Shown one piece after another: positions 1-9,617 of a stretch of 57,373 nt of DNA. Numbering within the stretch: position 1 is the first letter of the stretch; the number at the start of each line of letters is the position of its first letter. The position numbers were made by a program, and so were the translations under genes. This DNA is from an uncultured Lachnospiraceae bacterium (GTDB lineage Bacteria; Bacillota; Clostridia; Lachnospirales; Lachnospiraceae). The notes below the pieces were generated by a model. That model made no database searches, was not told the origin of the DNA, and saw only the letters and a program-made list of their open reading frames with translations. The stretch covers positions 1 to 57,373 of the forward strand of contig CANREG010000011.1 of assembly GCA_947629565.1 (NCBI GenBank), given 5' to 3'.

Positions 1-73
1 CCCGATATGTAATTTCATCCAATTCGGATAATTGCCCTAAAATAAATTCTAAATATTCTTTACTCGATGCCAT
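1..73 (-). CDS. TfoX/Sxy N-terminal domain protein (partial, 5' end only)
   Basis: Only the first 24 codons lie in the window; the gene runs off the left edge. The reading begins MASSKEYLEFILGQLSELDE, which resembles the start of the small TfoX N-terminal domain proteins common in Clostridia. Those proteins are usually about 100 residues and their role outside competence is unclear. An AGGTGG ribosome binding site lies just before the ATG. The assignment rests on a short N-terminus, so it is moderately sure. Confidence 0.6.
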   Translation of the reverse strand, partial: MASSKEYLEFILGQLSELDEITYR

Positions 74-171
74 TATTCCACCTCAAACCCCGATTGATAT
101 ATATCCATCTTTCGATAAATTGTAACATAGAATCGTGAATAAATCCATCGCTATTACCCCGGCAGAAAAAT

Positions 172-1497
172 CTACTCCCCTATCTCTAACTCCACATCTT
201 CCACACCGCTCTCGGCTTTCAGGAAGTTCTTAATCGTCTCCGTCTCCTCCTCAGACAGTTCCCCGGAAACCGACGCTTTCAGCAGCAAGACATTTCCCTT
301 CTCCCCCGCCATCAGACCGCAGCGCACATCTGTAAGTTTGGTGAACACCGCCGCCGTCTTTTCCGAAAGAGCCGCATAATCCGTCTCTTTATTGAGGTTT
401 TCGGAAAGCTCCGCATTTTCCGCCTTCTGCTCCTTTAGCTGTTTCTCCAAATCCTGAATGGTATTTTGCTGCACTGCAATCGTCACCTGTTCGCTGTCTG
501 TATTCACCTCGTCCTGCGTGACATGCAGGGTATAGGAGGAAAGATTATACTCCGCCAAACGGTCTTGCAGCTCCGAAATCCGTTCGTCAGAAAGATGCTC
601 TCCCACAAGGGAAACCGATATTTTCCGATTGGCATTATCCACACTGTTTTGTACAAGCTGGGTATTTTCAAAGACAAACTCCTTGTTCAGATAGTCGGAA
701 ATATTCTTGTCCAAAATGGACTTATATACCGTAAGCGCGCCTGTCAGGGCGCTTGGTATGATAATAATGATAATCAGCACAGTAACAATGCGGTTGGCCC
801 GTCTCCGCCTTTTCTCGTCCATCTCCCGGACGCTCGGCACCCGCAGAAGTTTTGTCACAATAAATGCTGACAGCCCGATAAAAAGCGTGTTAATCGTAAA
901 CAGGTAAAAAGCGCCCATGGCAAAGCTGAACTGTCCCGTAGCAATGCCGTATCCCGTTGTACACAAAGGCGGCATCAGCGCCGTAGCAATAGCCACGCCG
1001 GGAATCACATTGCTTGCCTTTTTTCTGGTATTGCCGATACTGCCCGCAATACCGCCGAACAGGGCAATCAGCACATCCCAAAGAGTGGGGCTTGTCCTTG
1101 CAATCATCTCGCTGGTAGCCGTAGTAAGCGGCGTCAGGGTAAAATATGCCGTAGAGGTAATCAGGCTGATTACCATCTGCGTCAGAAAACACGCCCCCGC
1201 CTGCTTTAGCAGGCCCAAATCCCGGATAGCAAGGGAGTAACCCATGGTAAGAATACCGCCCATTAAGGGTGAGACTAACATCGCGCCGATAATGACCGCG
1301 GTAGAGTTCACATTTAAACCGATAGAGGCAATCAGAATCGCCATCATCAATATCCACATATTGGCGCCATGAATAATAATATTTTCCTTCATCATATCGT
1401 GCAGGTCTTCATAGGAAAGCATATCGCTCCTCATATCCAACAGATTATGAAAATACGACCTGACAATGTGCTTTTGTATCTTCTCCTCATTTTCCAT
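172..1497 (-). CDS. DUF389 family integral membrane protein
   Basis: The protein (441 residues from the chosen ATG) has about six hydrophobic segments between residues 45 and 270, including the small-residue-rich stretch GAMLVSPLMGGILTMGYSL that typifies the DUF389 membrane core. A soluble C-terminal part of about 170 residues follows, with a coiled-coil-like segment (QDLEKQLKEQKAENAEL). DUF389 proteins have no established biochemical function. A longer reading with nine extra codons exists, but its extra codons contain an AGGGAGG ribosome binding site ending 12 bases before the internal ATG, so that ATG is preferred. The gene stands alone, divergent from the MATE gene. Confidence 0.85.
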   Translation of the reverse strand: MENEEKIQKHIVRSYFHNLLDMRSDMLSYEDLHDMMKENIIIHGANMWILMMAILIASIGLNVNSTAVIIGAMLVSPLMGGILTMGYSLAIRDLGLLKQAGACFLTQMVISLITSTAYFTLTPLTTATSEMIARTSPTLWDVLIALFGGIAGSIGNTRKKASNVIPGVAIATALMPPLCTTGYGIATGQFSFAMGAFYLFTINTLFIGLSAFIVTKLLRVPSVREMDEKRRRRANRIVTVLIIIIIIPSALTGALTVYKSILDKNISDYLNKEFVFENTQLVQNSVDNANRKISVSLVGEHLSDERISELQDRLAEYNLSSYTLHVTQDEVNTDSEQVTIAVQQNTIQDLEKQLKEQKAENAELSENLNKETDYAALSEKTAAVFTKLTDVRCGLMAGEKGNVLLLKASVSGELSEEETETIKNFLKAESGVEDVELEIGE

Positions 1498-1652
1498 ATA
1501 TCCCCGTATCCTCCCTAAACACATCTTCTTTTGTCGACAACCGCATCCGCAGTTTACTAATAAAACTTTACCAGTTATTCGGGAAATGTCAAGACACTTT
1601 GCCTTCCCTAACCGTTTTTTACAATCAGGTCCACAGCAACTCTTTTGTAGAT

Positions 1653-1681
1653 TTGAAAAAGCACAAAAAAAGTCATATAAT
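1653..1681 (+). promoter_or_regulatory. Sigma-A-type promoter of the MATE gene
   Basis: TTGAAA at 1653-1658 and a perfect TATAAT at 1676-1681 are separated by 17 bases. The site lies about 50 bases before the MATE exporter start and points toward it. Confidence 0.7.
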
Positions 1682-1728
1682 AGGAACCGTTGACAAAATG
1701 ATTTTTACATAAGAGAGGTATTGTGATT

Positions 1729-3060
1729 ATGAATAAGGATTTAACCACAGGAAAAGCAGAAACCGTACTCTGGAAATTCTGCCTTCCCCTGTTTGGCAGC
1801 ATTATTTTTCAGCAGCTATACAACATTGCGGACAGTCTGGTCGCCGGAAAGTTCATCGGAGAAAATGCTTTAGCCGCCGTAGGCAACAGCTATGAGATTA
1901 CCTTAATCTTTATTGCCTTCGCCTTTGGCTGCAACATCGGCTGTTCCGTCATTGTCTCCCAGCTTTTCGGGGCGAAGCAGTATGGCAGGCTGAAAACCGC
2001 CGTATCCACCTCCTTCATTTTCAGCGGTTGCCTCTGCTTAGTGCTGATGCTGTCCGGTATTTTTCTGTGCAGTCCCCTACTGCACCTTATCAAGACGCCG
2101 GCGGAGGTATTTGCAGACTCGAAGCTGTATCTGGATATCTATATATGGGGACTTCCCTTTGTGTTCTTTTATAACATTGCGACGGGGATTTTTTCGGCGC
2201 TTGGCGATTCCAAAACGCCGTTCTATTTTCTCGCCGTCTCCTCCACCTCCAACATTGCTGTGGATATTCTCTTTGTAAAGGCGTTTCACATGGGAGTGGC
2301 AGGCGTGGCCTGGGCAACCTTTTTGTGTCAGGGAATCAGTTGTTTCGCCGCTTTGATTGTAGTCCTTAAAAGGCTCCATAAAATAGAACTGAAAAGGAAA
2401 CCCCCGGTATTTAGCTGGAAGCTGCTAAAAAAGATTATGGTTATCGCCGTCCCCAGTATCTTTCAGCAAAGCTTTATCTCCGTAGGCAATATCCTGATTC
2501 AGAGCGTAATCAACAGTTTCGGCGCCTCTGTCATGGCCGGATATTCTGCCGCCGTAAAGCTGAATAATCTGGTGATTACCTCCTTTACCACCATCGGCAA
2601 CGGTATCTCCAATTATTCTGCGCAAAACTTAGGCGCACATAAATACGGACGGATCAAAGAGGGGTTCCGGGCCGGCGTTAAAATGGTATGGTGCCTGAGC
2701 ATACCCTTCTTTATTCTCTACATTTTCTTCGGAAAGTATCTGCTGCTTTTGTTCATGAAAAAGGGAGCCACAGACGCACTTGCTGTCGGCAGACAGTTTT
2801 TGTGCATCCTGACTCCATTTTATTTCATTATCTCCATTAAGTTAGTTGCCGACGGAATCCTCCGGGGAATCAGCGCTATGCGGCAGTTCATGATTGGAAC
2901 CTTTACCGATTTGATTCTGCGGGTGGTATTAGCCTTTGTCTTTTCCGATGTGACCGGCGCCGCTGTCGGCATATGGTGCGCTTGGCCCATTGGGTGGACC
3001 ATTTCCATGTTCATCTCCATCTGCTTTTACCGGAGGGCGTATCGGAAATTCCCACAATAA
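1729..3060 (+). CDS. MATE family efflux transporter
   Basis: A polytopic membrane protein of 443 residues with about 12 hydrophobic segments. The N-terminal half has the MATE pattern: LPLFGSIIFQQLYNIADSLV in helix 1, then GENALAAVGNSYEI and a GCNIGCSVIVSQLFGAKQYG segment. Family members export cationic drugs or other small molecules by Na+ or H+ antiport across the cytoplasmic membrane; the substrate here cannot be read from sequence. AGAGAGG lies 10 bases before the ATG; a GTG two codons earlier is possible but too close to that site. It has its own promoter at 1653-1681 and ends close to the convergent membrane-protein pair. Confidence 0.92.
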   Translation: MNKDLTTGKAETVLWKFCLPLFGSIIFQQLYNIADSLVAGKFIGENALAAVGNSYEITLIFIAFAFGCNIGCSVIVSQLFGAKQYGRLKTAVSTSFIFSGCLCLVLMLSGIFLCSPLLHLIKTPAEVFADSKLYLDIYIWGLPFVFFYNIATGIFSALGDSKTPFYFLAVSSTSNIAVDILFVKAFHMGVAGVAWATFLCQGISCFAALIVVLKRLHKIELKRKPPVFSWKLLKKIMVIAVPSIFQQSFISVGNILIQSVINSFGASVMAGYSAAVKLNNLVITSFTTIGNGISNYSAQNLGAHKYGRIKEGFRAGVKMVWCLSIPFFILYIFFGKYLLLLFMKKGATDALAVGRQFLCILTPFYFIISIKLVADGILRGISAMRQFMIGTFTDLILRVVLAFVFSDVTGAAVGIWCAWPIGWTISMFISICFYRRAYRKFPQ

Positions 3061-3081
3061 CCGCCTTTGGAAAATGCAAAA

Positions 3082-3669
3082 TCATATCAAAACCATAAGA
3101 TTGAGAGCGCATACCACAAACAGAGCAACCGCAAGGATTTTTCCACCTATGCCCTTTTCCGGAAGCTTTGAATACCAAAGAGTCGCCAATGCGACAAGGA
3201 TAGTCAGCGCCAGCGTAACCAATTTCAATATAGCATCCGATTTATAGGACAATTCCAGACAATTTGAAGCCCCATAAGGAAAAACCGCATTCCCAAGCTG
3301 CTGGGCTGCCGAAGACATCTCTGTTGCTATTTCATAATCCAGCTCCTTTGAAAGCGCCGTAATATTGAGACCGCCTGCTTCTAAGGACTGCGCGCTGTCG
3401 TTAAAATTCTCCCCCAGCCATTTCTTTGGGGCATGAATAACATAGTATTCCATGGTGTCCGTATCCATGCCTACATAGTAATAATCCTTTCCTATGGGTA
3501 TCAGTCCACTAATCGAATGTTCTACCTCGAACGCTTCAAATGCCATATCGACATTGACACTGTGTAAATCCTCCTTATTCGTCAGGTCAGATATGCCTGT
3601 CACTAAAAAAAATCCTATGTAAAGTACCACAAAAAAACCAATTAAAATTTTACTCCCTATTCCCCTCAT
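3082..3669 (-). CDS. Membrane protein with an extracellular-type middle domain, unknown function
   Basis: 195 residues with one hydrophobic segment at residues 7-25 and a second at about 148-164, followed by a short hydrophobic end. The middle part (about 30-145) is soluble and mixed in charge. I do not recognise the family. A strong AGGAGGAG site lies six bases before the ATG. The start overlaps the last codons of the upstream zinc-ribbon membrane gene by 20 bases, so the two are almost surely co-transcribed and may form one membrane complex. Confidence 0.75.
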   Translation of the reverse strand: MRGIGSKILIGFFVVLYIGFFLVTGISDLTNKEDLHSVNVDMAFEAFEVEHSISGLIPIGKDYYYVGMDTDTMEYYVIHAPKKWLGENFNDSAQSLEAGGLNITALSKELDYEIATEMSSAAQQLGNAVFPYGASNCLELSYKSDAILKLVTLALTILVALATLWYSKLPEKGIGGKILAVALFVVCALNLMVLI

Positions 3670-4153
3670 TATAAACTCCTCCTAAGTATTGTTCCGGCAC
3701 CTTATACCCCATACTATGCAGGGTAAGGGCATACGACGGATTTTCCAGCCGTTTGCAGGATTCCTCATACAGCCTGTTAAATTTGTTCATCTTCCGGCCC
3801 GATTTTACGGATAAAATTTCAAGTATGCCGCCTATAACCAGGACAATCCCAAAGACCAGAAATACTGTTGGCAGCAGCCACCGGACTTCCTCCGGCGTCC
3901 CCAGCATATGTCCGGAAAAAAGATATATCCCCCTCCAAATAATCAATACTCCTATCACAATCAAAAAAATGTATGGCGGAATCTTGAAATCCTCTTCCGG
4001 AATCCCCTCTGCTGCCAGCTCATGATATCTGGGATCAATATATCTGGCACCGCACTTTTTGCACTCCTTTAAAGGGCTGCCGAATTTCCGCACAGGAGTA
4101 TCATACTCCAACAGCTTTTTCCCACAGGAAGCACATTTTAATACATAACTCAT
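3650..4153 (-). CDS. Zinc-ribbon membrane protein, unknown function
   Basis: 167 residues. The N-terminus carries two CxxC pairs (CASCGKK at about 7-13 and CKKCGARY at about 31-38), spaced as in a zinc ribbon. Two hydrophobic segments follow at about 60-80 and 93-113, and the C-terminus is basic and soluble. This is a cytoplasmic zinc-binding head on a membrane anchor. No function is known to me. It is the first gene of a two-gene unit with the 20-base overlapping downstream membrane protein. Confidence 0.78.
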   Translation of the reverse strand: MSYVLKCASCGKKLLEYDTPVRKFGSPLKECKKCGARYIDPRYHELAAEGIPEEDFKIPPYIFLIVIGVLIIWRGIYLFSGHMLGTPEEVRWLLPTVFLVFGIVLVIGGILEILSVKSGRKMNKFNRLYEESCKRLENPSYALTLHSMGYKVPEQYLGGVYNEGNRE

Positions 4154-4223
4154 AAATCCCCTCCTTATATTGAAAATATTCTAACATACCCCTCCGATAA
4201 CGGCAACGCTTTTTTTCTTTTAT

Positions 4224-5441
4224 TTATTCTCCATGGCTTTCCAGCCAGCGAAGCGCCATCTGCGCATAGGCCGCGCTTCCCAGATACAAAACGGAGTCGT
4301 CATATTTTACCTTGGGATGATGCTGTCCATAAAGATACCCTTCCTTTGAATTTCCTGCCGTTAAGAACATACTGACCGTTGGCACCTCGTGGCTTACAAA
4401 AGCAAAATCTTCGCTTCCGCCACCCGCTTTCCCGCCGGACACCACTGACAAATCAAGCGCCCCCTGCCCAAACAATTCCTTCATGTAATCCATGGCGTCC
4501 GCCGCCAATGCATCGTCAATTACCATGCAGGGACAATAGTCGTAAAATTCCACCTCTACCTCACAACGCATTGCCGCCCCAATGCCCTTGCTGATCTCGG
4601 TCATCCGTTTCTTAATCAGTTTTCCAATCTCATTTTCCGGATCGGTTGTCCGTATGGTTCCCCACATCTCGGCAGAATCCGGAATCACATTGGACACCTT
4701 TCCCGCCTCAAAATGTCCTGTGGTAAACACGCCAAAATCGTTGCCGTTCAGTTCGCGGCTGTTAATCTCCTGCAAGGCTAAATGTATGTGGGCAGCGGCG
4801 GTAATGGGATCAATGGCCTCATGGGGAGTGGAGCCATGGCCGCCTTTTCCTTTTACCACAATGTGGTACTGCTCACAGGACGCCATGGAAATGCCTCCTG
4901 ACGGAACCAATACCATGCCGGAAGGCATCGGCATACCGCCAATCACATGAATCATCATAGCCGCATCTACATGGGGATTTTCCAAAAGCCCTGACTGAAT
5001 CATATCCGGAGAGCCCTGAAAGATCTCCTCTGCCGGCTGGAACTCCAGCTTGACGGTTCCCTGAATCTCATCCTCATGCGCCTTTAAAAGCTTTGCGGCT
5101 CCAAGCATCATTGCAGTATGCATATCATGGCCGCACCCATGCATTTTCCCTTCCGTCTTGCTGCGGTACTCCACATCTGCCTCCTCCTGAATCGGCAGTG
5201 CATCCATATCCCCCCGGATTAAAATGGTCTTTCCCGGATGATTTTCTCCGGCAATGGCAACTACTCCCGCCTTGCCGCAGTCCTGGGGCGCATATCCCAT
5301 CTCCTGTAGCTTTTTCTTAACCAGTGGTTTTGTATAGACCATATCAAACCCAATCTCCGGGTGCTGATGCAAATCCCTCCGAATCTCCCGTAACTCCTCC
5401 TGTAAAGCGGACGCTTCCTTTAACAATTCCTGTGTGTTCAT
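4224..5441 (-). CDS. M20 family amidohydrolase / metallopeptidase
   Basis: 405 residues, typical for the M20D aminoacylase-hippuricase group that cleaves N-acyl amino acids or related amides in the cytoplasm. Metal-ligand motifs are visible: RGDMDALPIQEE at about 76-87, GCGHDMHTA at 102-110 with Cys103 and His105, FQPAEE at 134-139, His165 in MMIHV, and a late histidine pair in YGQHHP near 375. The insert between about 185 and 295 would be the dimerisation domain. Substrate is not determined by sequence; N-acetyl-diaminopimelate or hippurate-like amides are possible. It is a single gene, with a ribosome binding site resembling GGAAGG before the ATG. Confidence 0.9.
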   Translation of the reverse strand: MNTQELLKEASALQEELREIRRDLHQHPEIGFDMVYTKPLVKKKLQEMGYAPQDCGKAGVVAIAGENHPGKTILIRGDMDALPIQEEADVEYRSKTEGKMHGCGHDMHTAMMLGAAKLLKAHEDEIQGTVKLEFQPAEEIFQGSPDMIQSGLLENPHVDAAMMIHVIGGMPMPSGMVLVPSGGISMASCEQYHIVVKGKGGHGSTPHEAIDPITAAAHIHLALQEINSRELNGNDFGVFTTGHFEAGKVSNVIPDSAEMWGTIRTTDPENEIGKLIKKRMTEISKGIGAAMRCEVEVEFYDYCPCMVIDDALAADAMDYMKELFGQGALDLSVVSGGKAGGGSEDFAFVSHEVPTVSMFLTAGNSKEGYLYGQHHPKVKYDDSVLYLGSAAYAQMALRWLESHGE

Positions 5442-5544
5442 TCTAATCCCTTCCTTCCTGCCATGGTCTTTTTAGATTGGCATTGCTGCCGGTAATATTA
5501 TAAGTATACCATTTTTTGCTGAATCATACTACTGCAAATACTCT

Positions 5545-5572
5545 TTGCAATAAGCAAAATCTGTAATATAAT
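5545..5572 (+). promoter_or_regulatory. Candidate promoter of the DUF4230 gene
   Basis: TTGCAA at 5545-5550 and TATAAT at 5567-5572 are 16 bases apart, about 50 bases before the GTG start of the DUF4230 gene and in the same orientation. Confidence 0.5.
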
Positions 5573-5624
5573 ACACAAAACAGGATATATTTAAAATAAA
5601 ACCATACAAAGGAGAGAAAGAACA

Positions 5625-6227
5625 GTGAAAGAACAATCTTCCAAAATAAAGAATAAAATAATCGCCGGTCTTATCATCGTGCTTTTGGTGATTCTTGCCG
5701 TAATCTGCACGATAACCGGATTCCGAAAATATATTTCTTCCCAGAATAAGATAACGAAAATCGGATTTGAAAATATCGGCGAGCTTGCCACCCAATCCGC
5801 ATACTGTACCGAAGTAAATGTGACCGAGGCCGCTAAAGAGCTTTGGGGAATAGAGATTCCGTTTACCCAGTCCAAATACATTTACAGCTATGATTTTGTC
5901 ATCAAGGCCGGGTTTGATTTTGAACAGATTCAGTGGAAAGAGGAAAACAATAAAATCACAGTCACCCTGCCGGAGGTAAAAATTCTAAGCAGCGCTCCGG
6001 TGGACGGTTCCTTTAAGCTGTTCCATGAACAGGAAAGCATTTTCAAGCAGGTTACGCTGGAGGAAAACATTGCCTCCATAGAAAGCATGAAGCAGCAGGC
6101 CGAGGAGGAGGCCATAGGCAACGGCCTCTTTGAAAACGCCAAGACAAATGCGGAGGCAATGCTAAGAAGTTTCTTTGGCAGCGTATATGATATGAATGAA
6201 TATGAGATTGAATTTATCTATAAATAA
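5625..6227 (+). CDS. DUF4230 domain protein, membrane anchored
   Basis: 200 residues with a single N-terminal membrane segment at about 12-32, so most of the protein is probably outside the membrane. The central region, ITVTLPEVKILSS followed by an acidic helix-rich tail with EEEAIGNGLFENAKTNAE, matches the DUF4230 pattern. The function of this family is unknown. The start is GTG, preceded by AAAGGAGAG about nine bases upstream. The gene converges with the ABC exporter operon with only 15 bases between stops and no clear terminator. Confidence 0.8.
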   Translation: MKEQSSKIKNKIIAGLIIVLLVILAVICTITGFRKYISSQNKITKIGFENIGELATQSAYCTEVNVTEAAKELWGIEIPFTQSKYIYSYDFVIKAGFDFEQIQWKEENNKITVTLPEVKILSSAPVDGSFKLFHEQESIFKQVTLEENIASIESMKQQAEEEAIGNGLFENAKTNAEAMLRSFFGSVYDMNEYEIEFIYK

Positions 6228-6242
6228 GGTATTTTCCAAAAT

Positions 6243-7499
6243 TCATCTGACCGGTGAATGACGGGCATACTGTTTTTGCTTTTTTAGCGGTAACTTTGCA
6301 TCATCAAATCTGGAATAGCTCCTGTATATAAACGGCAAAAGTACGATAGAAACTATAGCATACAGTGCTATCACAAACGGAACCTGACGGAATACAACAT
6401 TTCCTATTTGGAAAATATGTGGATGGCGCAACGCTCTATCAATATCTATCAATACATCCGTCGTAAAACAGAACACATTTGTAACCTTGGAAAGCGGCCT
6501 ACTGAGAAAGATCAACCCATAATACATCAAAAACGGTAAACTGACTGCCAGTTTTACCGTATGCATCTTTGCTGCGACCAACATCGTTACAGACGCCGAC
6601 AACAGACAGGCAATATAGCCTCCTATTACAATCAAAAGATAAGATTGCCCCTGTGTAATAACATAAAAACTATAGGGATACTCAAACTGGTATGGTGTAT
6701 CAAAACCGCCCAATCCCATCGTTACAAATGAAATCAACAACAAAATCCCAATACCGGCCCAGTAAATAATGGTTGTCGCAAGCATTCCCACTGCGATTTT
6801 ACTTCTGACTGCTTTTGACCGTCCGTATTTTGCAGTAAAAAATATCAGTTCCGCATGATTCCGAAATTCTTCTTCAAAAATTCCTGCTGTCAGAAATCCA
6901 ATGACAATCACCAAAATCAGGGAATAAAACGCTATATACTCTGACATGCCCTGCCACGAATCGCAGGCTTCGTAAGCTACCGGGGTTTTAATCTCCTTGT
7001 ACTTTTCGGCAAGAAACTTCTCCTGTTCCGGAGTATTCCCATATTCCTCTGCCATCTTCTGCAAATTATCGGCATAAGCATCATATATGTGAGCAATGTC
7101 TTTTTCTGCCAGACGATTCATATTCGCAAGCGCTCCATCAATATCCGTTGTATACATACTAGATGCCCAAAACACAATATCCCAATAAGATTGCACAGTT
7201 CTTCCGTATTCCGTCTCCGGATAGTCCCCTTGATACCGCTGCATTATTTCATGATAGCTTTCCGCTATATTGGTAATCTTTTCCGGTGTCAGTTCCCCTT
7301 GCCACCTGTTCTTGTCTGCCACAAGCCTGTGACCGGCAGTAATCCTGGTAATCCCGGTAGGTTTTTTACCATCCACATCTACATATTGCACTCTGGAAAC
7401 CGGCACAAAGCCTAATATCACTGTTCCCATGAGCAATACGAACAATATCACCTTATTAATCCCTTTCGAGAAAAACTTCTTCCATTCAAATTTCAGCAT
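6243..7499 (-). CDS. ABC-2 type exporter permease (second copy)
   Basis: 418 residues from the chosen ATG. An amphipathic N-terminus (MLKFEWKKFFSKG) precedes membrane segment 1 at about 18-36; a large soluble loop (about 40-190) carries the helix around PEQEKFLAEKYKEIK; five further membrane segments fill the C-terminal half. It is a close paralogue of the permease at 8375-9613, as shown by shared blocks such as KYGRSKAVRSK. The ATG lies inside the last codons of the ATPase gene (14-base overlap), preceded by AGGTGA, so translation is coupled. The two permeases plus the ATPase probably form a heterodimeric exporter. The substrate is unknown; antimicrobial peptide or lantibiotic-immunity-like export is a guess. 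Confidence 0.85.
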   Translation of the reverse strand: MLKFEWKKFFSKGINKVILFVLLMGTVILGFVPVSRVQYVDVDGKKPTGITRITAGHRLVADKNRWQGELTPEKITNIAESYHEIMQRYQGDYPETEYGRTVQSYWDIVFWASSMYTTDIDGALANMNRLAEKDIAHIYDAYADNLQKMAEEYGNTPEQEKFLAEKYKEIKTPVAYEACDSWQGMSEYIAFYSLILVIVIGFLTAGIFEEEFRNHAELIFFTAKYGRSKAVRSKIAVGMLATTIIYWAGIGILLLISFVTMGLGGFDTPYQFEYPYSFYVITQGQSYLLIVIGGYIACLLSASVTMLVAAKMHTVKLAVSLPFLMYYGLIFLSRPLSKVTNVFCFTTDVLIDIDRALRHPHIFQIGNVVFRQVPFVIALYAIVSIVLLPFIYRSYSRFDDAKLPLKKQKQYARHSPVR

Positions 7500-8373
7500 C
7501 TTCGTCACCTGCTTTCTCCCCAAAATACAGCAAAAATACATCTTCCAGCGTAGCCTCTTCCCGAACTGCGTTTTCAGAAGGCGGCGTCTTGGAAAGCAGC
7601 CTCAGTTCCACACCACCGGATACATGTTTCACATTTCCCACCGGATACTTCTGCATATACTGATTCACTTTATCACTGGGAACCGTACAACTCCAGACTC
7701 CTTCTTCCATGCCGGAGGTCAGTTCCTCGGAAGTCCCGGTAAAAAAGAATTTTCCATCCTTCATCAATATGATCTGTTCCGCAATAAATTCCACATCCGA
7801 TACGATATGAGTAGAAAGCAGTACCAGACGGTCTTCCGCCAGTCCACTGATTAGATTGCGGAAACGAATCCGTTCGTTGGGATCCAGTCCCGCCGTCGGC
7901 TCATCCAACACCAGAATTTTGGGATCGTTCAGCATAGCCTGTGCAATCCCGACACGCCTTGCCATACCACCGGACAGCGTTTTCATCTTGCGTCCCTTAT
8001 ATTTTGAAACCCCGACCATTTCCAACAATTCTTTGATTCTTTTCTTTGCAGTATCCGGACGGATGCCTTTAATTGATGCAATGTACATCATATAATCGGA
8101 AACGGAAAGGTCCGGGTAGAATCCAAAATTCTGGGGCAGATATCCCAGCAGGTCGCGGTATCGTTCCCCCAGTCTGAAAATATCCTTCCCATCCCAGGTA
8201 ATTTCTCCGGCGGTGGGGCGGGTTACTGCACACAACATCGTCATCAGCGTTGTCTTTCCTGCGCCATTCACGCCCAAAAGTCCATACACACCCGTTTCCA
8301 TAGAATAAGAAACGTTATCTACTGCAAGCACATCTCCATATTGCTTCGATACTCCTTTAAATCTCAATTCCAT
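7486..8373 (-). CDS. ABC transporter ATP-binding protein
   Basis: 295 residues with all nucleotide-binding motifs: Walker A GVNGAGKT at 34-41, Q-loop near QNFGF at 81-85, signature LSGGM at 133-137, Walker B ILVLDEPT at 153-160, D-loop GLDP and switch histidine in LSTHIVSD. It would power the two paralogous permeases that flank it. GGAGGTGA precedes the ATG, and the gene starts one base after the upstream permease stop and overlaps the downstream permease by 14 bases. The C-terminal 60 residues resemble the accessory tails of ABC-2 exporter ATPases. Confidence 0.93.
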   Translation of the reverse strand: MELRFKGVSKQYGDVLAVDNVSYSMETGVYGLLGVNGAGKTTLMTMLCAVTRPTAGEITWDGKDIFRLGERYRDLLGYLPQNFGFYPDLSVSDYMMYIASIKGIRPDTAKKRIKELLEMVGVSKYKGRKMKTLSGGMARRVGIAQAMLNDPKILVLDEPTAGLDPNERIRFRNLISGLAEDRLVLLSTHIVSDVEFIAEQIILMKDGKFFFTGTSEELTSGMEEGVWSCTVPSDKVNQYMQKYPVGNVKHVSGGVELRLLSKTPPSENAVREEATLEDVFLLYFGEKAGDEDAEI

Positions 8374-8374
8374 C

Positions 8375-9613
8375 TTATTTCACCTCCAAATATTTTGATC
8401 GTTTTTTAATGCTCTTTGCGGAATCGTATCTGGAACAACTCCTGTATATAAAAGGTAACAGTATAATGGAAACTGCAACATACAACACCATCACGAACGG
8501 AATCAGACGGAATACAACATTTCCTATTTGAAAAAAAATGTAATACTTTGCAGCATTATCCATATTTACCAATATATACGGCACAAAATAGGCTGCATCC
8601 ACAACAGTCAGCCGTACGACAATATACGACACCCAATACATTAATATCGGTATGAAAACAGCCACTTTTTCAGTATGCATCTTTGCTGTAACCAACATCG
8701 TTACTGCTGCTGACAACAGGCTGGCAATATAACCGCATACTACAACCAAAAGATAGCGCTGCCCCTTTGTTATGGTATACATAATATAAGGATCATCAAT
8801 CTGGCATGGTGTATCAAAACCGCTCACCCCCATAAGCCCAAATGAAATCAACGACAGAATCCCGATACCTGCCCAGTAAACAATAGTTGTCGCGAGCATT
8901 CCCGCTATGATTTTATTTCTGACTGCCTTTGACCGTCCGTATTTTGTAGTAAAAAATATTTTCTCTGCATGCGTTCGGAACTCTTCATCAATAATTCCTG
9001 CTGCCAAAAAACCAATGACAACCACCAATACCATGATATACATTTCTGCATCTTCCGCCATGATTTCCCATGCGTCGTATGCCTCATAAGTAACCGGAAA
9101 TTTAATCTTCCCAAACTGCTCGGTAAGAAGCTTTTCCTGTTCCGGAGTTTTTGCATATTCTACAGCCACATCCTGCAAATTATCAGCATAAGTATCATAT
9201 ATATGTCCATGATCAGTTTCTGCCAGCCGATCCAAATCTGCAAGAAGAATTACATCATTTTCTGTTTGATATATCTTAGCCGCAAAGTATAAAATATCTA
9301 ACGGTGGTCCGGTTTTTTCAGATTCCAAATTGGGAACTCCTTCCGAATCTGATTGTTTCAGTTCATGATAGCTCTTTGCCGCATCGGCTATCTTTTCCGG
9401 TGTCAGTTCCCCCTTCCACTGATTCTTCTCTGCTTCAATCCTTCGCCCGGCAGTAATCTTGCTAAACCCGGTAGTGATTTCCTCACCCGTATCCGTGTAG
9501 CTCATATTGTCAACCGCCAGAAAACTTATTATCACGGCTCCCAAAAGTAAGGCAGTTAGTATCGCCTTATTGGTCTTTTTTGAGAAAAACTTTTTCAATT
9601 CACATTTCAGCAT
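8375..9613 (-). CDS. ABC-2 type exporter permease (first copy)
   Basis: 412 residues from the chosen ATG with the same layout as the permease at 6243-7499: amphipathic start MLKCELKKFFSKK, one membrane helix, a large soluble loop, then five helices. The shared block KYGRSKAVRNK and the PEQEKLL helix mark the two as products of a tandem duplication. A longer reading exists, but GGGAGG lies nine bases before the internal ATG, and that ATG is four bases after the stop of the upstream gene. It is the third full gene of the sigma-factor operon. Confidence 0.85.
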   Translation of the reverse strand: MLKCELKKFFSKKTNKAILTALLLGAVIISFLAVDNMSYTDTGEEITTGFSKITAGRRIEAEKNQWKGELTPEKIADAAKSYHELKQSDSEGVPNLESEKTGPPLDILYFAAKIYQTENDVILLADLDRLAETDHGHIYDTYADNLQDVAVEYAKTPEQEKLLTEQFGKIKFPVTYEAYDAWEIMAEDAEMYIMVLVVVIGFLAAGIIDEEFRTHAEKIFFTTKYGRSKAVRNKIIAGMLATTIVYWAGIGILSLISFGLMGVSGFDTPCQIDDPYIMYTITKGQRYLLVVVCGYIASLLSAAVTMLVTAKMHTEKVAVFIPILMYWVSYIVVRLTVVDAAYFVPYILVNMDNAAKYYIFFQIGNVVFRLIPFVMVLYVAVSIILLPFIYRSCSRYDSAKSIKKRSKYLEVK

Positions 9614-9617
9614 CCTC

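Noticed and set aside
890-1357. Alternative minus-strand reading inside the DUF389 gene
   Set aside because: Overlapping frame of a well-supported membrane protein gene, with no ribosome binding site.
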